This document shows, piece by piece, positions 1 to 7,594 of a stretch of DNA of 19,914 nucleotides. The translations under genes and the position numbers were made by a program. This stretch comes from an uncultured Flavobacteriales bacterium. Its GTDB lineage: Bacteria; Bacteroidota; Bacteroidia; Flavobacteriales; Crocinitomicaceae. The stretch lies in contig CAMLRS010000032.1 in NCBI GenBank assembly GCA_946482515.1, positions 1-19,914 on the forward strand, written 5' to 3'. Below the pieces are notes generated by a model. It was given only the letters and a program-made list of their open reading frames with translations. It was not told the DNA's origin and ran no database searches. Within the stretch, counting starts at the first letter, position 1; the number at the start of each line of letters is the position of its first letter.

Positions 1-151
1 CTGTGGTGATGAACGCAATGCGGAGCTTATCGATCTTTTCCGAATGGTCTTCGCGGCGATCGTGTTTAGGATCGGGTGTTTCCTGGGCCTTGAGCGTCAT
101 CGGAAAGATGAAGAGAAATGCAAGACAGGTCGCTATTCTGATATGTTTCAT
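1..151 (-). CDS. Secreted protein, probable sensor partner of the ECF sigma system (5' part only)
   Basis: The ATG lies at 151-149 and the frame stays open to the window edge, giving the first 50 residues. It begins with a basic n-region and a hydrophobic core (MKHIRIATCLAFLFIFPMTL) followed by KAQ, a good signal peptidase I site. After a charged linker comes EKIDKLRIAFITT. This resembles the start of the Bacteroidota family annotated 'sensor of ECF-type sigma factor', Spy/CpxP-like helical periplasmic proteins that usually continue '..KLxLTPEEAQKFWPVYN'. That family assignment is from memory of the motif and the rest of the protein is outside the window. It starts 29 nt after the anti-sigma stop codon on the same strand, so it is probably the third gene of a sigma / anti-sigma / sensor cassette. 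The gene is cut by the window, not by mutation. Confidence 0.72.
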   Translation of the reverse strand, partial: MKHIRIATCLAFLFIFPMTLKAQETPDPKHDRREDHSEKIDKLRIAFITT

Positions 152-180
152 GGCACTTGTTTTTGGGTATTGGGTTTCTA

Positions 181-678
181 TCAGTAGTTGAGTAAATCTT
201 CGTCTAAATACTCCAGGTCTTCTTCCTGTAAGTAGTCTAATATTTCTTCTTTTTCGAGTTGATCAAACAGCTGGTCGGTCTCGCGTTCTTTTGCCGTTGG
301 CTGGGCAGACTCAGGATTTGCCACCGAAACGTTCGTCCAGTCGGGAATTTCGGAAAGCTGCTCGGCAATGGCTTCTGTCTCGAAATCCGCGATGTTTTCT
401 TCCACGTAGGCGAACAATTCTTCGCGGGTCACGCTGTCCCAATCCGGACCTGCGGGCTTGGGCTGTACTTCGCTGCGCATGAAGGTGAGCAACAGGACGA
501 TCACCACGGAAGCCGCTGCTGCACTGACCATCCACCAGCGACGGTACAACGGAATGATTTTCGCCTGTGGCAGTTTTCCGAGTACGTCCGTTTTCAGCTG
601 CGCGAAGTAATCATCGCCCGGAAGCGCTGGCTGCCGTTTCTGTAATTCGTTGATGATATGCCGTTCGTTGCGGTTCAT
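181..678 (-). CDS. Single-pass membrane anti-sigma factor-like protein
   Basis: This 165-residue protein has a short cytoplasmic N-terminal part (about residues 1-46, containing LPGDDYFAQLKTDVLGKLP), one transmembrane helix at about 48-67 starting after RRWW, and an acidic extracytoplasmic tail ending in EEDLEYLDEDLLNY. The layout (cytoplasmic sigma-binding part, one helix, acidic tail) fits the short anti-sigma factors that accompany ECF sigma genes in Bacteroidota. No zinc-binding HxxxCxxC ZAS motif is present. It follows the sigma gene with a 22-nt gap on the same strand, and that context is the main reason for the call. Function is therefore inferred from position and topology, not from a recognised catalytic motif. 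Confidence 0.7.
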   Translation of the reverse strand: MNRNERHIINELQKRQPALPGDDYFAQLKTDVLGKLPQAKIIPLYRRWWMVSAAAASVVIVLLLTFMRSEVQPKPAGPDWDSVTREELFAYVEENIADFETEAIAEQLSEIPDWTNVSVANPESAQPTAKERETDQLFDQLEKEEILDYLQEEDLEYLDEDLLNY

Positions 679-700
679 ATTGTTGAGAGTCTAGTTCGTA

Positions 701-1261
701 TCAATGGTTTAACCGGGCTTTTAAAAATTCTTCGATTTTTTGCGCGGCATGGAAGTAGTTGGCTTTCAGGCCTCCGGTAGAAACACCGGTGAGTGCTGCA
801 ATTTCATCATAGGAAAGGTCATCGAAATAACGGTATTCGAAGGTCAGCCGTTGTTTTTCCGGAAGCTGTTCAATCGCTTCCAGCAGCCATTCGGTAATCT
901 GTTCGGAGCTGATTTTCCCGTAATGTTCGGATGCATGCTGGAATTCTACCAGCGGCAGGTCGAGATCAACGGTTTGCCGGTTCTGTGTTTTCTTCAGGAA
1001 ATGCAGCGTTTCGTTGTAGGCGATGCGGTAAATCCAGGAAAACAGGCCGCTTTCACCCCGAAACTGGTGTTTGTTCTTCCAGATTTTCAACAGGACTTCC
1101 TGGAGAATGTCGTTGGTATCTTCGTGATTTTTGGCCCAGCGACGAATAGTGGTATACAACCGCTTGCCATAGAGATCAATCAGCTGACCAAAGGCCTGCT
1201 GTGCGGTATCATCCCGATGAAGACAGGAGACGATCGTTGCTTCATCGGGAATGTGCTGCAT
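701..1261 (-). CDS. ECF-family RNA polymerase sigma factor
   Basis: This 186-residue protein has the two-domain ECF layout. Sigma-2 covers about residues 24-92 and includes the DTNDILQEVLLKIWKN helix and GLFSWIYRIAYNETLHFLKK, the -10 recognition region. Sigma-4 covers about 122-183, with LPEKQRLTFEYRYFDDLSYDEIA and the helix-turn-helix around LTGVSTGGLKANYFHAAQKI for -35 recognition. Length is usual for the family. It should direct RNA polymerase to a small regulon when released by the anti-sigma factor encoded next. The ATG is 3 nt after the stop codon of the transketolase C-terminal gene, so expression is probably at least partly tied to that upstream transcript. No separate promoter is visible between them. 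Confidence 0.9.
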   Translation of the reverse strand: MQHIPDEATIVSCLHRDDTAQQAFGQLIDLYGKRLYTTIRRWAKNHEDTNDILQEVLLKIWKNKHQFRGESGLFSWIYRIAYNETLHFLKKTQNRQTVDLDLPLVEFQHASEHYGKISSEQITEWLLEAIEQLPEKQRLTFEYRYFDDLSYDEIAALTGVSTGGLKANYFHAAQKIEEFLKARLNH

Positions 1262-1264
1262 CGT

Positions 1265-2218
1265 TTATTTTCGTTGAATCACTCGTTTAACTGCGTTCAC
1301 AATATCGATCGGATCGAGTCCGTATTTGGTCATCAGCTCATCCGGAACACCCGATTCACCAAAAGTGTCGTTCACGCCTACATACTCCTGCGGTGCAGGC
1401 ATAGAGCGCGAAAGTACCTGTGAAACAGCTTCTCCGAGACCTCCGTTGAGCATGTGCTCTTCGGCCGTAACGACGCAGCGCGTTTTGCGAACTGAATCTA
1501 AGATGGCCTTTTCGTCCAAAGGTTTAATCGTGTGCATATTTATTACTTCTGCACTGATTCCTTCCTGCTCGAGCTGCTGTGCTGCTTCGATTGAACGCCA
1601 TACCATGTGTCCGCAGGCGATGATCGTTACATCTGTTCCTTCAGTCAGTACATCGGCTTTCCCGATCACGAACGGTGCATCCGGCTTAACAAAAATCGGA
1701 ACAACCGGGCGACCGAAACGCAGGTAAACAGGCCCTTCGTGGTCAGCAATAGCAATGGTTGCTTGTTTGGTCTGGTTGAAATCGGCCGGAACGATCACGG
1801 TCATATTCGGCAGCATACGCATCATTCCGATGTCTTCAAGGATCTGGTGCGTTGCGCCATCTTCACCCAGCGTTAAACCCGCGTGGGAAGCACAGATTTT
1901 TACATTTTTCTTCGAATACGCTACCGACTGACGGATCTGGTCGTAAACGCGGCCGGTCGAGAAGTTGGCAAACGTTCCCGTATAAGGAATTTTACCACCA
2001 ATGGTCATTCCGGCGGCCATACCGATCATATTGGCTTCAGCGATGCCGACCTGGAAAAAACGTTCCGGGAATGCTTTCTGGAAAGCGTCCATTTTGAGCG
2101 AGCCGGTAAGGTCGGCACAAAGTCCCACGACATCCGGGTGTGTATTTCCCAGTTCGCGTAAGCCTTCACCAAATCCCGAACGGGTGTCTTTTTTTCCAAG
2201 GATCTCAAATTGTTTCAT
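1265..2218 (-). CDS. Transketolase, C-terminal subunit
   Basis: This 317-residue protein corresponds to the pyrimidine-binding and C-terminal domains of transketolase. [16 protein letters not shown] contains the conserved Glu (about residue 61) that activates thiamine diphosphate. [26 protein letters not shown] and PVYLRFGRP are typical transketolase/DXS stretches. The C-terminal domain runs from about residue 190 (TIIACGHMV) to the end. With the N-terminal subunit encoded at 3582-4424 it would form the complete enzyme of the non-oxidative pentose phosphate pathway, transferring two-carbon ketol units between sugar phosphates. Split transketolase is common in Bacteroidota and some Firmicutes. 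Unusually, a vWA protein gene separates the two halves here. The start codon is 7 nt after that gene's stop. Confidence 0.93.
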   Translation of the reverse strand: MKQFEILGKKDTRSGFGEGLRELGNTHPDVVGLCADLTGSLKMDAFQKAFPERFFQVGIAEANMIGMAAGMTIGGKIPYTGTFANFSTGRVYDQIRQSVAYSKKNVKICASHAGLTLGEDGATHQILEDIGMMRMLPNMTVIVPADFNQTKQATIAIADHEGPVYLRFGRPVVPIFVKPDAPFVIGKADVLTEGTDVTIIACGHMVWRSIEAAQQLEQEGISAEVINMHTIKPLDEKAILDSVRKTRCVVTAEEHMLNGGLGEAVSQVLSRSMPAPQEYVGVNDTFGESGVPDELMTKYGLDPIDIVNAVKRVIQRK

Positions 2219-2225
2219 CGCTGCT

Positions 2226-3581
2226 TTATAAATTAATCGAAGTTGTTTTATTGGATTGTATTCTGAATTCTTTTTCGACGGTATAGGTCGTGGATTTTAA
2301 GTGCTTCTGTCGGTAAACGAGGCGGTAGTTGCCAGGCTGAAGCTGCCACGATCCCGAAAGTGTGTTCTGATCGATGTTGCACACCCATTCGGCTTTTCCG
2401 TTTTCGCGGATCACGAAGATCTGGCCCACCAGGTGCTTGCCGGTAGAGTAGTTGAGTTGTCCCGGAGCCTGTACATCGATGGTAACAGTGCTGCTTTGGG
2501 TGACGTCGACGGTCTGGTAAATGCGTGGCAGCGTCAGGATTTCCACATCGTATTTGCCCACGATGTATTTATCTGTTCCGCCAATCGGCTGCACGTTGAG
2601 CGTAACAGGCTTAGCCGTTTGCATCACGCGGGCTTCCACGCTGTAAGTCTTGGTGGCATTGCTGAACCGCATTCGTATGAAGCCCTGAGGCGTATTGGCC
2701 TGTATGACGTTGTGCGTGTTTTTCTTCAGTACGATGTTTTTTACCTCGACTTTCGGAATGGTATTCACTACCAGGTCGTATTTGAAGTTCGGGTCCATCA
2801 CCAGCGTATCGGGATTGCCCCAGCGGTTGATGGTGTGCTCGAAGGTATAGAGCAGCTTGCTCGTACCGGCTTCGTAGAGGAACATGGTTACATCGGTTTC
2901 AACCGGAACACTGTTGATGTTGTTGAGGTTGATCTGAACGGTCGTATTCACCAGCGCTTTGGAGATCACGGTTTTCAATACCGAGCGAAAAGCGTCTTTC
3001 GTTTCGGCCTCCGTGTAGCTTCCGATACACTTGAATTGTTCGAGATAGGAGAGATCCAATCCCAGTCCGATAACGAACGGCGTGATCTTGACACCTTTGT
3101 CGTGGAGCTTTTTGGCAATAACGCACGGGTCGTTGTCGCAGGCTTCCAGTCCGTCGGTGATCAGGATGATGATATTCCGTGCGTTGGTGTCCGGAAAATC
3201 GCCTGCAGCTGCTTCCAGTGAGCGGGCGATAGGTGTGGTTCCTTTGGCCAGGATAGACCGCACGCGGTTTTTCACGCGATAATAATTATCCGGTCCGAAG
3301 GGCACTTCCAATTTGGTGTCGTTGCAATCCTGGTAAGTGGCCGTAATCGGCGACTGGTGACCGTAAACGCGCAATGCGATTTCCAGATTAGCCGAGCCTT
3401 CCAGGCTGTCGACGGCTTTTGCCAACAGTTCTTTTGCCGCTTCGATACGCGTTTGTTCGCCCCAGTTGGCGTTCATACTGTTCGAAGCGTCGAGGATGAA
3501 GAGAATGCGCGTCAGCTGCTGTCCGTATGCCGACGGAGCAAGCAGGAGGAGTAACAGAAGTATGACGCGCAGGTGCTTCAT
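2226..3581 (-). CDS. Secreted von Willebrand factor A (vWA) domain protein
   Basis: This 451-residue protein has an N-terminal signal peptide (poly-Leu core, then APSAYG, cleavage near residue 20). A vWA domain follows at about residues 24-205. A complete metal-ion-dependent adhesion site is visible: DASNS at 31-35 (DxSxS), Thr in GTTP at 115-116, and Asp143 in [13 protein letters not shown]. Such domains bind ligands through a divalent metal. The rest (about 210-451) is beta-rich, with repeated '[16 protein letters not shown]' and '[13 protein letters not shown]' type strands suggesting two or three Ig/transthyretin-like modules; I do not recognise a named family there. No lipobox and no T9SS sorting domain are apparent, so it is probably periplasmic. 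Its ATG directly follows the transketolase N-terminal stop (TAAATG on the coding strand). Its placement between the transketolase halves gives no clear functional hint. Confidence 0.85.
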   Translation of the reverse strand: MKHLRVILLLLLLLAPSAYGQQLTRILFILDASNSMNANWGEQTRIEAAKELLAKAVDSLEGSANLEIALRVYGHQSPITATYQDCNDTKLEVPFGPDNYYRVKNRVRSILAKGTTPIARSLEAAAGDFPDTNARNIIILITDGLEACDNDPCVIAKKLHDKGVKITPFVIGLGLDLSYLEQFKCIGSYTEAETKDAFRSVLKTVISKALVNTTVQINLNNINSVPVETDVTMFLYEAGTSKLLYTFEHTINRWGNPDTLVMDPNFKYDLVVNTIPKVEVKNIVLKKNTHNVIQANTPQGFIRMRFSNATKTYSVEARVMQTAKPVTLNVQPIGGTDKYIVGKYDVEILTLPRIYQTVDVTQSSTVTIDVQAPGQLNYSTGKHLVGQIFVIRENGKAEWVCNIDQNTLSGSWQLQPGNYRLVYRQKHLKSTTYTVEKEFRIQSNKTTSINL

Positions 3582-4424
3582 TTAATAATCGTTCAGTGTT
3601 TCTTTGAGCTGGATAAGGGCTGCCTGCAATTGCTCTTCATTTGGCGCTACACCGTGCCATTTGTGCGAGCCAACCATGAAGTCAACACCTTGTCCCATTT
3701 CGGTTCTCATGATAATAACGATAGGTTTCCCATTTCCTGACATTTTTTTTGCAGTTGCCAGTGTATCCACGATTTCCTGGATGTTGTGGCCGTCCATGCT
3801 GAGGACTTCCCATCCAAAAGCCTGCCATTTTCCTGCGAGGTCTCCGAGAGACAACACATCGTCGACGTCGCCGTCGATCTGGCGCCCGTTGTAATCAATG
3901 GTTGCGATCAGGTTATCGACTTTGTTGGCAGCGGCATACATGGCTGCTTCCCAGATCTGTCCTTCCTGCAATTCACCATCGCCGTGAAGCGTATAAACAG
4001 TGCAAGGATCGTTGTTCAGTTTTTTTACCTGTGCAGCACCTAAGGCATTGGAAAGCCCTTGTCCGAGCGATCCGGAAGCCATGCGGATTCCAGGAAGGTT
4101 TTTCGCTGTGCTTGGGTGGCCCTGCAAACGGGAATTGATCTTGCGGAATGTGCCCAGCTCATCTACCGGAAAATAGCCCGAACGCGCCAGAACACTGTAC
4201 CAAACCGGTGAAATATGACCGTTGGAAAGGAAAAAGAGGTCTTCGTTCTTGCCGTCCATGGTGAAATGGTCCGGATTGTGCTTCATCACTTCAAAGTAAA
4301 GCACGGTTAAAAAATCGGTGCATCCAAGTGAACCACCCGGGTGACCCGAATTGGCACCTGCAACCATACGAACGATGTCTCTTCTGACCTGGCTGGCGAT
4401 CGCCGTTAACTGCTGAATTTCCAT
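3582..4424 (-). CDS. Transketolase, N-terminal subunit
   Basis: This 280-residue protein is the thiamine-diphosphate-binding half of transketolase. The cofactor/metal motif GDGELQEGQIWEA starts at residue 148 and ends with Asn179 in DYNGRQIDG, matching the GDG-x(~28)-N pattern. Conserved substrate or cofactor histidines are visible in NSGHPGGSLG (His28), LSNGH (His70) and LQGHPS (His103). ASGSLGQGLSNALGAA is another transketolase hallmark. It is the first gene of the minus-strand cluster, with a -7-like box 22 nt upstream. Its partner subunit is encoded two genes further on, after a vWA gene. The length is normal for a split N-terminal subunit. I chose the ATG at 4424 because MEIQQLTAIASQVRRDIVRM is the expected family N-terminus. 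Confidence 0.94.
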   Translation of the reverse strand: MEIQQLTAIASQVRRDIVRMVAGANSGHPGGSLGCTDFLTVLYFEVMKHNPDHFTMDGKNEDLFFLSNGHISPVWYSVLARSGYFPVDELGTFRKINSRLQGHPSTAKNLPGIRMASGSLGQGLSNALGAAQVKKLNNDPCTVYTLHGDGELQEGQIWEAAMYAAANKVDNLIATIDYNGRQIDGDVDDVLSLGDLAGKWQAFGWEVLSMDGHNIQEIVDTLATAKKMSGNGKPIVIIMRTEMGQGVDFMVGSHKWHGVAPNEEQLQAALIQLKETLNDY

Positions 4425-4445
4425 AGAATAACGCTTTTAGCATTG

Positions 4446-4453
4446 CAAAGCTA
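4446..4453 (-). promoter_or_regulatory. Candidate -7 box for the transketolase cluster
   Basis: On the minus strand the sequence TAGCTTTG is an exact match to the Bacteroidota housekeeping -7 consensus TAnnTTTG. It lies 22-29 nt upstream of the transketolase ATG, leaving a short leader of about 12-17 nt. No convincing -33 TTG is found 17-23 nt further upstream, so the call rests on one box. Confidence 0.4.
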
Positions 4454-4467
4454 ATTTTATTCTGTCG

Positions 4468-4497
4468 TTTTGCCGCGGTTTTTTTTAAGTAGTTTTA
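4468..4497 (+). promoter_or_regulatory. Candidate promoter for the 4618-7383 operon
   Basis: A TTTTG (4468-4472) is followed after 17 nt by TAGTTTTA (4490-4497). This fits the Bacteroidota pattern TTG-N17-23-TAnnTTTG except for the last base. It would start transcription near 4504 and give a leader of about 113 nt. That leader contains a small perfect hairpin, GAAGGA-GTTAA-TCCTTC at 4551-4567. A second weaker -7-like box, TACTTTTA, lies at 4580-4587 without a -33 element. Confidence 0.33.
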
Positions 4498-4617
4498 CAC
4501 GGTTGGTGCAACCCCATAACGCAGAATTCAGTCTGCCTTAAAAGCAAAACGAAGGAGTTAATCCTTCCTTAATGTATACTACTTTTAAATAACGCAAAAA
4601 CTCTAAAGAGCAGTTGT

Positions 4618-4953
4618 ATGAAAATGACCCTGTTAATTCTTTTTCTGGCTGGCTGCCCGCTCTTACATGCACAGCAAACTTCGCGTGCTGATAAGAAGGC
4701 CGGAAAGGAAACCGTAGATCAATCGTTCGAAGCTTATTGCCTCGAGCACGCATTAAGCGTAATGACCATTCCTTCATCCAAACAAGCCGAATTCTCCGGT
4801 ACCGTTGTTTTCAAAGAAGGCGCTACCTATAAAGACTATGGTATTGTGCTGCTTGAAGAGAAAACGCAGTACTTCCGTATTGAGGGCACCGATAAAATGT
4901 TGGTAGCTACGTCGCTTTTCCGTTTAAGAACGGCTTATTCTTCCAATCATTAA
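4618..4953 (+). CDS. Small exported protein of unknown function
   Basis: This 111-residue protein begins with a signal peptide, MKMTLLILFLAGCPLLHAQQ. Cleavage could be by signal peptidase I after LLHA, or at a lipobox-like LAGC (Cys13), so lipoprotein status is open. The mature part is about 93 residues, partly charged. The segment SKQAEFSGTVVFKEGATYKDYGIVLLEEKTQYFRIEGTDKMLVATSLFRLR looks like a compact beta-rich domain. I recognise no family. The stop codon is only 12 nt before the ATG of the large T9SS cargo gene, so the two are probably co-transcribed and may act together at the cell envelope. Coding is supported by the signal peptide, the neighbouring spacing and the absence of any competing gene. 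Confidence 0.7.
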   Translation: MKMTLLILFLAGCPLLHAQQTSRADKKAGKETVDQSFEAYCLEHALSVMTIPSSKQAEFSGTVVFKEGATYKDYGIVLLEEKTQYFRIEGTDKMLVATSLFRLRTAYSSNH

Positions 4954-4965
4954 TCGACAGTAATC

Positions 4966-7383
4966 ATGAAAAAGCTACACTTCATCCTCGGTGCTTTTGC
5001 CCTGATGCTGTCATTGAACAGCCAGGCCCAGATTTTTATTTCTTCGGATGATTTCGGTCCATCCAATCCGTTGGATTGCGATTCGCTGGCTGATGCCGGG
5101 ATCACCAATTTCTATGATATGGGCGGCAACTATACGCCCAATATGGACGAGACGATCACTCTTTGCCCGGAACTGGCATTGGGATCCAAGATCCAGATCG
5201 CATTTGCGATCAACGCAGGCTTTGAATACAGCATCGACCCAACGGATACGCTTTATGTATTTGATGGGCCAACAACGACTTCTCCGTTGCTGGGAGCGTT
5301 CAATTCCGGTACCAATCCAACCGGTATGAACGTTATGGCTTCTTTTGAAAACAACCCTTCCGGCTGTCTGACCGTACGTTTCGTTTCCGACGGTGCTGCT
5401 GAAGCTACCGGATGGATCGCCAATATTTCCTGCGGGAATCCGCCGCAACCGTTTGAGCCGCACCTCGAAGCGTTTATCAACGGTACAGGCCCGAACGTGC
5501 TCAATCCACTCGATACAGGCTATGTCAATATGTGTTTCGGTGACTCTGTATTGATTGTTGCCAAGCCTGATTTCCCGTATTCACTTGAAAATGCAGGAAC
5601 AGGTTACTCGCAGACAGCTGATAACTGTACGTATACATGGAGTGTTGGTGGTGTGGGTATTATCCCAACCCAGAACGACTCTATATGGTTTACGCCGCCT
5701 GCACGTGCGGGGTATTATATTGACTTGCGCATCCGTGACCAGTTCCCGCAATTGGAACGCATTACCTGCAAAGTCCGTGTGTCCCAGCAGCCACTCTTTA
5801 CAGGAGCTGGTCCGTTGGAAGATACCGTCTGCATGGGCGAACAAACCGTGCTGCTCGGTGGTGTCACAGCTACCGATACCGTTGGTGTGCAGATTCCTTC
5901 AACGACTTTCAACAATGGCGGTGTTTTCGCCGGTCTGACAGCCCTTCCGGATGGAACAGGCGTTCAGTATGAAACAACGATTCCTATGAGTGGTTTCCAG
6001 GGTGGAACCGTGACCAGCGGAGATGACATCGTTTCCGTATGTATGGCGATCGAGCATTCATACTCGGGTGACCTTGAGATTTTGCTGACCTGCCCGAACG
6101 GGACATCGACCCCGCTTATGAATTTCTTTGGAGCAGGAATGGAGCCCGGCGGTTGTACAACAGGAACCGTGACATTTCTTGGTAACGATACCGGTATTGA
6201 CGGTGGAGCGCCGGGAAGTCCTTTCTGGACGTACTGTTTCTCTGAAGTTAACGCTACACTCGGAACCATCTGCGAAGAGTCCACTACGAATACCATTCAG
6301 AACGATTACTCACAGAACTCAATGGATCCGAATGGGGTTTACGAACCGGACGGCAATTTCTCTGAATTCATTGGCTGCCCGCTCGATGGACCTTGGACCA
6401 TCACTGTACAGGACAACCTCGGACAGGATGATGGCTACATTTTCGAATGGTCGATCCAGTTCGCCAGCAATCTCTACCCGGATCCTGAAACGTATCAGAA
6501 CACGATCGTAACGGAATTCTGGTCAAACGATCCAACGATTGTCGGTGGACAAAACGATACATCCATCGTGGTAATCCCGACTCAACCGGGAAACCATCCA
6601 TATGTTTACAATGTTGTAGACGACTACGGGTGCAGCTTTGATACAACGGTATACCTGTACACGCTCCCGCTGCCAACGATCTTCGATGATACAATTGCTT
6701 GCTTCTTTACGTATAACGTTGAAGGAACAACGTCATATGAAGGTGGTGTGTGGAGCGCATCTGATACTTGTGTACACTTCAGCTCCCTGACTGCTCCGAA
6801 TCCGGTCATCACATCGACGGTTCCGGGAACGTATACCGTGACGTTTACCGATAATGCCTGTGGGCACGAGGTCTCGGCCGAAATCTATTTCGAACCATTC
6901 GTTTATACGCAGGTGCTCGATACGAATATCTGTGAAGGATCCACGTACGTCATTTACGCGCTGGAAGATCCGAGGGCACTGGCCTATAACTGGAATACCG
7001 GGGCTACTGGAACAACGCTGGAAGTCAGCGGACCGGGTGAATACATTGTCACCGCATCCAATATCTGTCACCACCACACCGATACCGCTACCATTGGTAT
7101 CAAAGAGTGTGATATCCAGGCTCCGAACGTGCTGCTCCTGAGCTCGCAAAACGGAAACAATTTGTTCTTCGTGAACTACGAAGGAATCCAGAAATTCAAC
7201 TGTATCATTGTGAACCGTTGGGGGAACGTGATCTACGAATACGACGATCCGGCGGGTACATGGAACGGACACACGCTCGATGGCAAAGAGGTGGAAGAAG
7301 GAACGTACTTCTATACCATTGTTGCCACGAAGGACAGCGGTGAGGAGCTCACCAAACACGGCTTCATCCAAGTCTACAAATAG
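4966..7383 (+). CDS. T9SS type-B cargo protein with CUB-like and P-domain-like modules
   Basis: This 805-residue protein has a signal peptide (MKKLHFILGAFALMLSLNSQAQ, cleavage near 20-22). A CUB-like region covers about 36-156 (Cys38/Cys67 and Cys134/Cys156, with DTLYVFDGP and GCLTVRFVSDG). Ig-like stretches follow. A P/homoB-type domain covers about 335-500 (ISSVCMAIEH-like strand, SGDLEILLTCPNGT, GPWTITVQDNLGQDDGYIFEWSIQF). One or two PKD/Ig-like modules lie at about 510-710, and a C-terminal CHU_C-like sorting domain at about 717-805 (IIVNRWGNVIYEYDD, EEGTYFYTI). It should cross the inner membrane by Sec and the outer membrane by T9SS, then be anchored or released. No protease active site is seen; the P-domain occurs without a subtilisin domain. 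The usual NVFTPNGDG start of CHU_C is replaced by NVLLLSSQNG. Confidence 0.88.
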   Translation: MKKLHFILGAFALMLSLNSQAQIFISSDDFGPSNPLDCDSLADAGITNFYDMGGNYTPNMDETITLCPELALGSKIQIAFAINAGFEYSIDPTDTLYVFDGPTTTSPLLGAFNSGTNPTGMNVMASFENNPSGCLTVRFVSDGAAEATGWIANISCGNPPQPFEPHLEAFINGTGPNVLNPLDTGYVNMCFGDSVLIVAKPDFPYSLENAGTGYSQTADNCTYTWSVGGVGIIPTQNDSIWFTPPARAGYYIDLRIRDQFPQLERITCKVRVSQQPLFTGAGPLEDTVCMGEQTVLLGGVTATDTVGVQIPSTTFNNGGVFAGLTALPDGTGVQYETTIPMSGFQGGTVTSGDDIVSVCMAIEHSYSGDLEILLTCPNGTSTPLMNFFGAGMEPGGCTTGTVTFLGNDTGIDGGAPGSPFWTYCFSEVNATLGTICEESTTNTIQNDYSQNSMDPNGVYEPDGNFSEFIGCPLDGPWTITVQDNLGQDDGYIFEWSIQFASNLYPDPETYQNTIVTEFWSNDPTIVGGQNDTSIVVIPTQPGNHPYVYNVVDDYGCSFDTTVYLYTLPLPTIFDDTIACFFTYNVEGTTSYEGGVWSASDTCVHFSSLTAPNPVITSTVPGTYTVTFTDNACGHEVSAEIYFEPFVYTQVLDTNICEGSTYVIYALEDPRALAYNWNTGATGTTLEVSGPGEYIVTASNICHHHTDTATIGIKECDIQAPNVLLLSSQNGNNLFFVNYEGIQKFNCIIVNRWGNVIYEYDDPAGTWNGHTLDGKEVEEGTYFYTIVATKDSGEELTKHGFIQVYK

Positions 7384-7408
7384 AAACATCCGAACACTTA
7401 AATATAGG

Positions 7409-7444
7409 AACCGGTCCGACATTTCGTTGGGCCGGTTTTTTTTT
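7409..7444 (+). terminator. Intrinsic terminator after the CUB/P-domain cargo gene
   Basis: A 9-bp stem, AACCGGTCC paired with GGGCCGGTT (one G-U pair), with an 11-nt loop, is followed by a run of nine T (7436-7444). It starts 25 nt after the stop codon at 7383, the expected place for an operon end. Confidence 0.85.
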
Positions 7445-7473
7445 ACTACAGAAAGCATTGTTTTTGTGGAAAG

Positions 7474-7494
7474 AACCTGAAAGACAGGTTTTTA
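7474..7494 (+). terminator. Second, weaker terminator-like hairpin
   Basis: AACCTG (7474-7479) and CAGGTT (7485-7490) form a perfect 6-bp stem around AAAGA, extendable by three weaker pairs, followed by a short T run that is interrupted at 7494. It lies 30 nt after the strong terminator, so it may be a back-up terminator or a leader hairpin of the next gene. The T tract is short, hence the low confidence. Confidence 0.35.
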
Positions 7495-7594
7495 CTAGGT
7501 TTTTGCGCGTTTTTGTCGTAGATTTATTGATAATCAATCCCTTCGGGAAACCTTGTCTGCCACCGGTTTTTGTTTACTAACGAAAAACGATCGC

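Noticed and set aside
740..1423. Long open frame on the plus strand opposite the sigma factor gene
   Set aside because: It overlaps the well-supported minus-strand sigma and transketolase genes, and its translation has no domain or gene-like start.
2301..3221. 306-codon open frame on the plus strand opposite the vWA gene
   Set aside because: It is an antisense shadow of the vWA coding sequence; the translation shows no family features while the minus frame has a signal peptide and a full MIDAS motif.
4501..4513. Small inverted repeat GGTTG-GTG-CAACC in the divergent intergenic region
   Set aside because: Arms of only 5 bp and no relation to a promoter element make an operator claim unsupported.
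7553..7594. Upstream extension of the NIDO protein from a TTG start
   Set aside because: It would place 14 polar residues before a clear signal peptide, so the ATG at 7595 is preferred.
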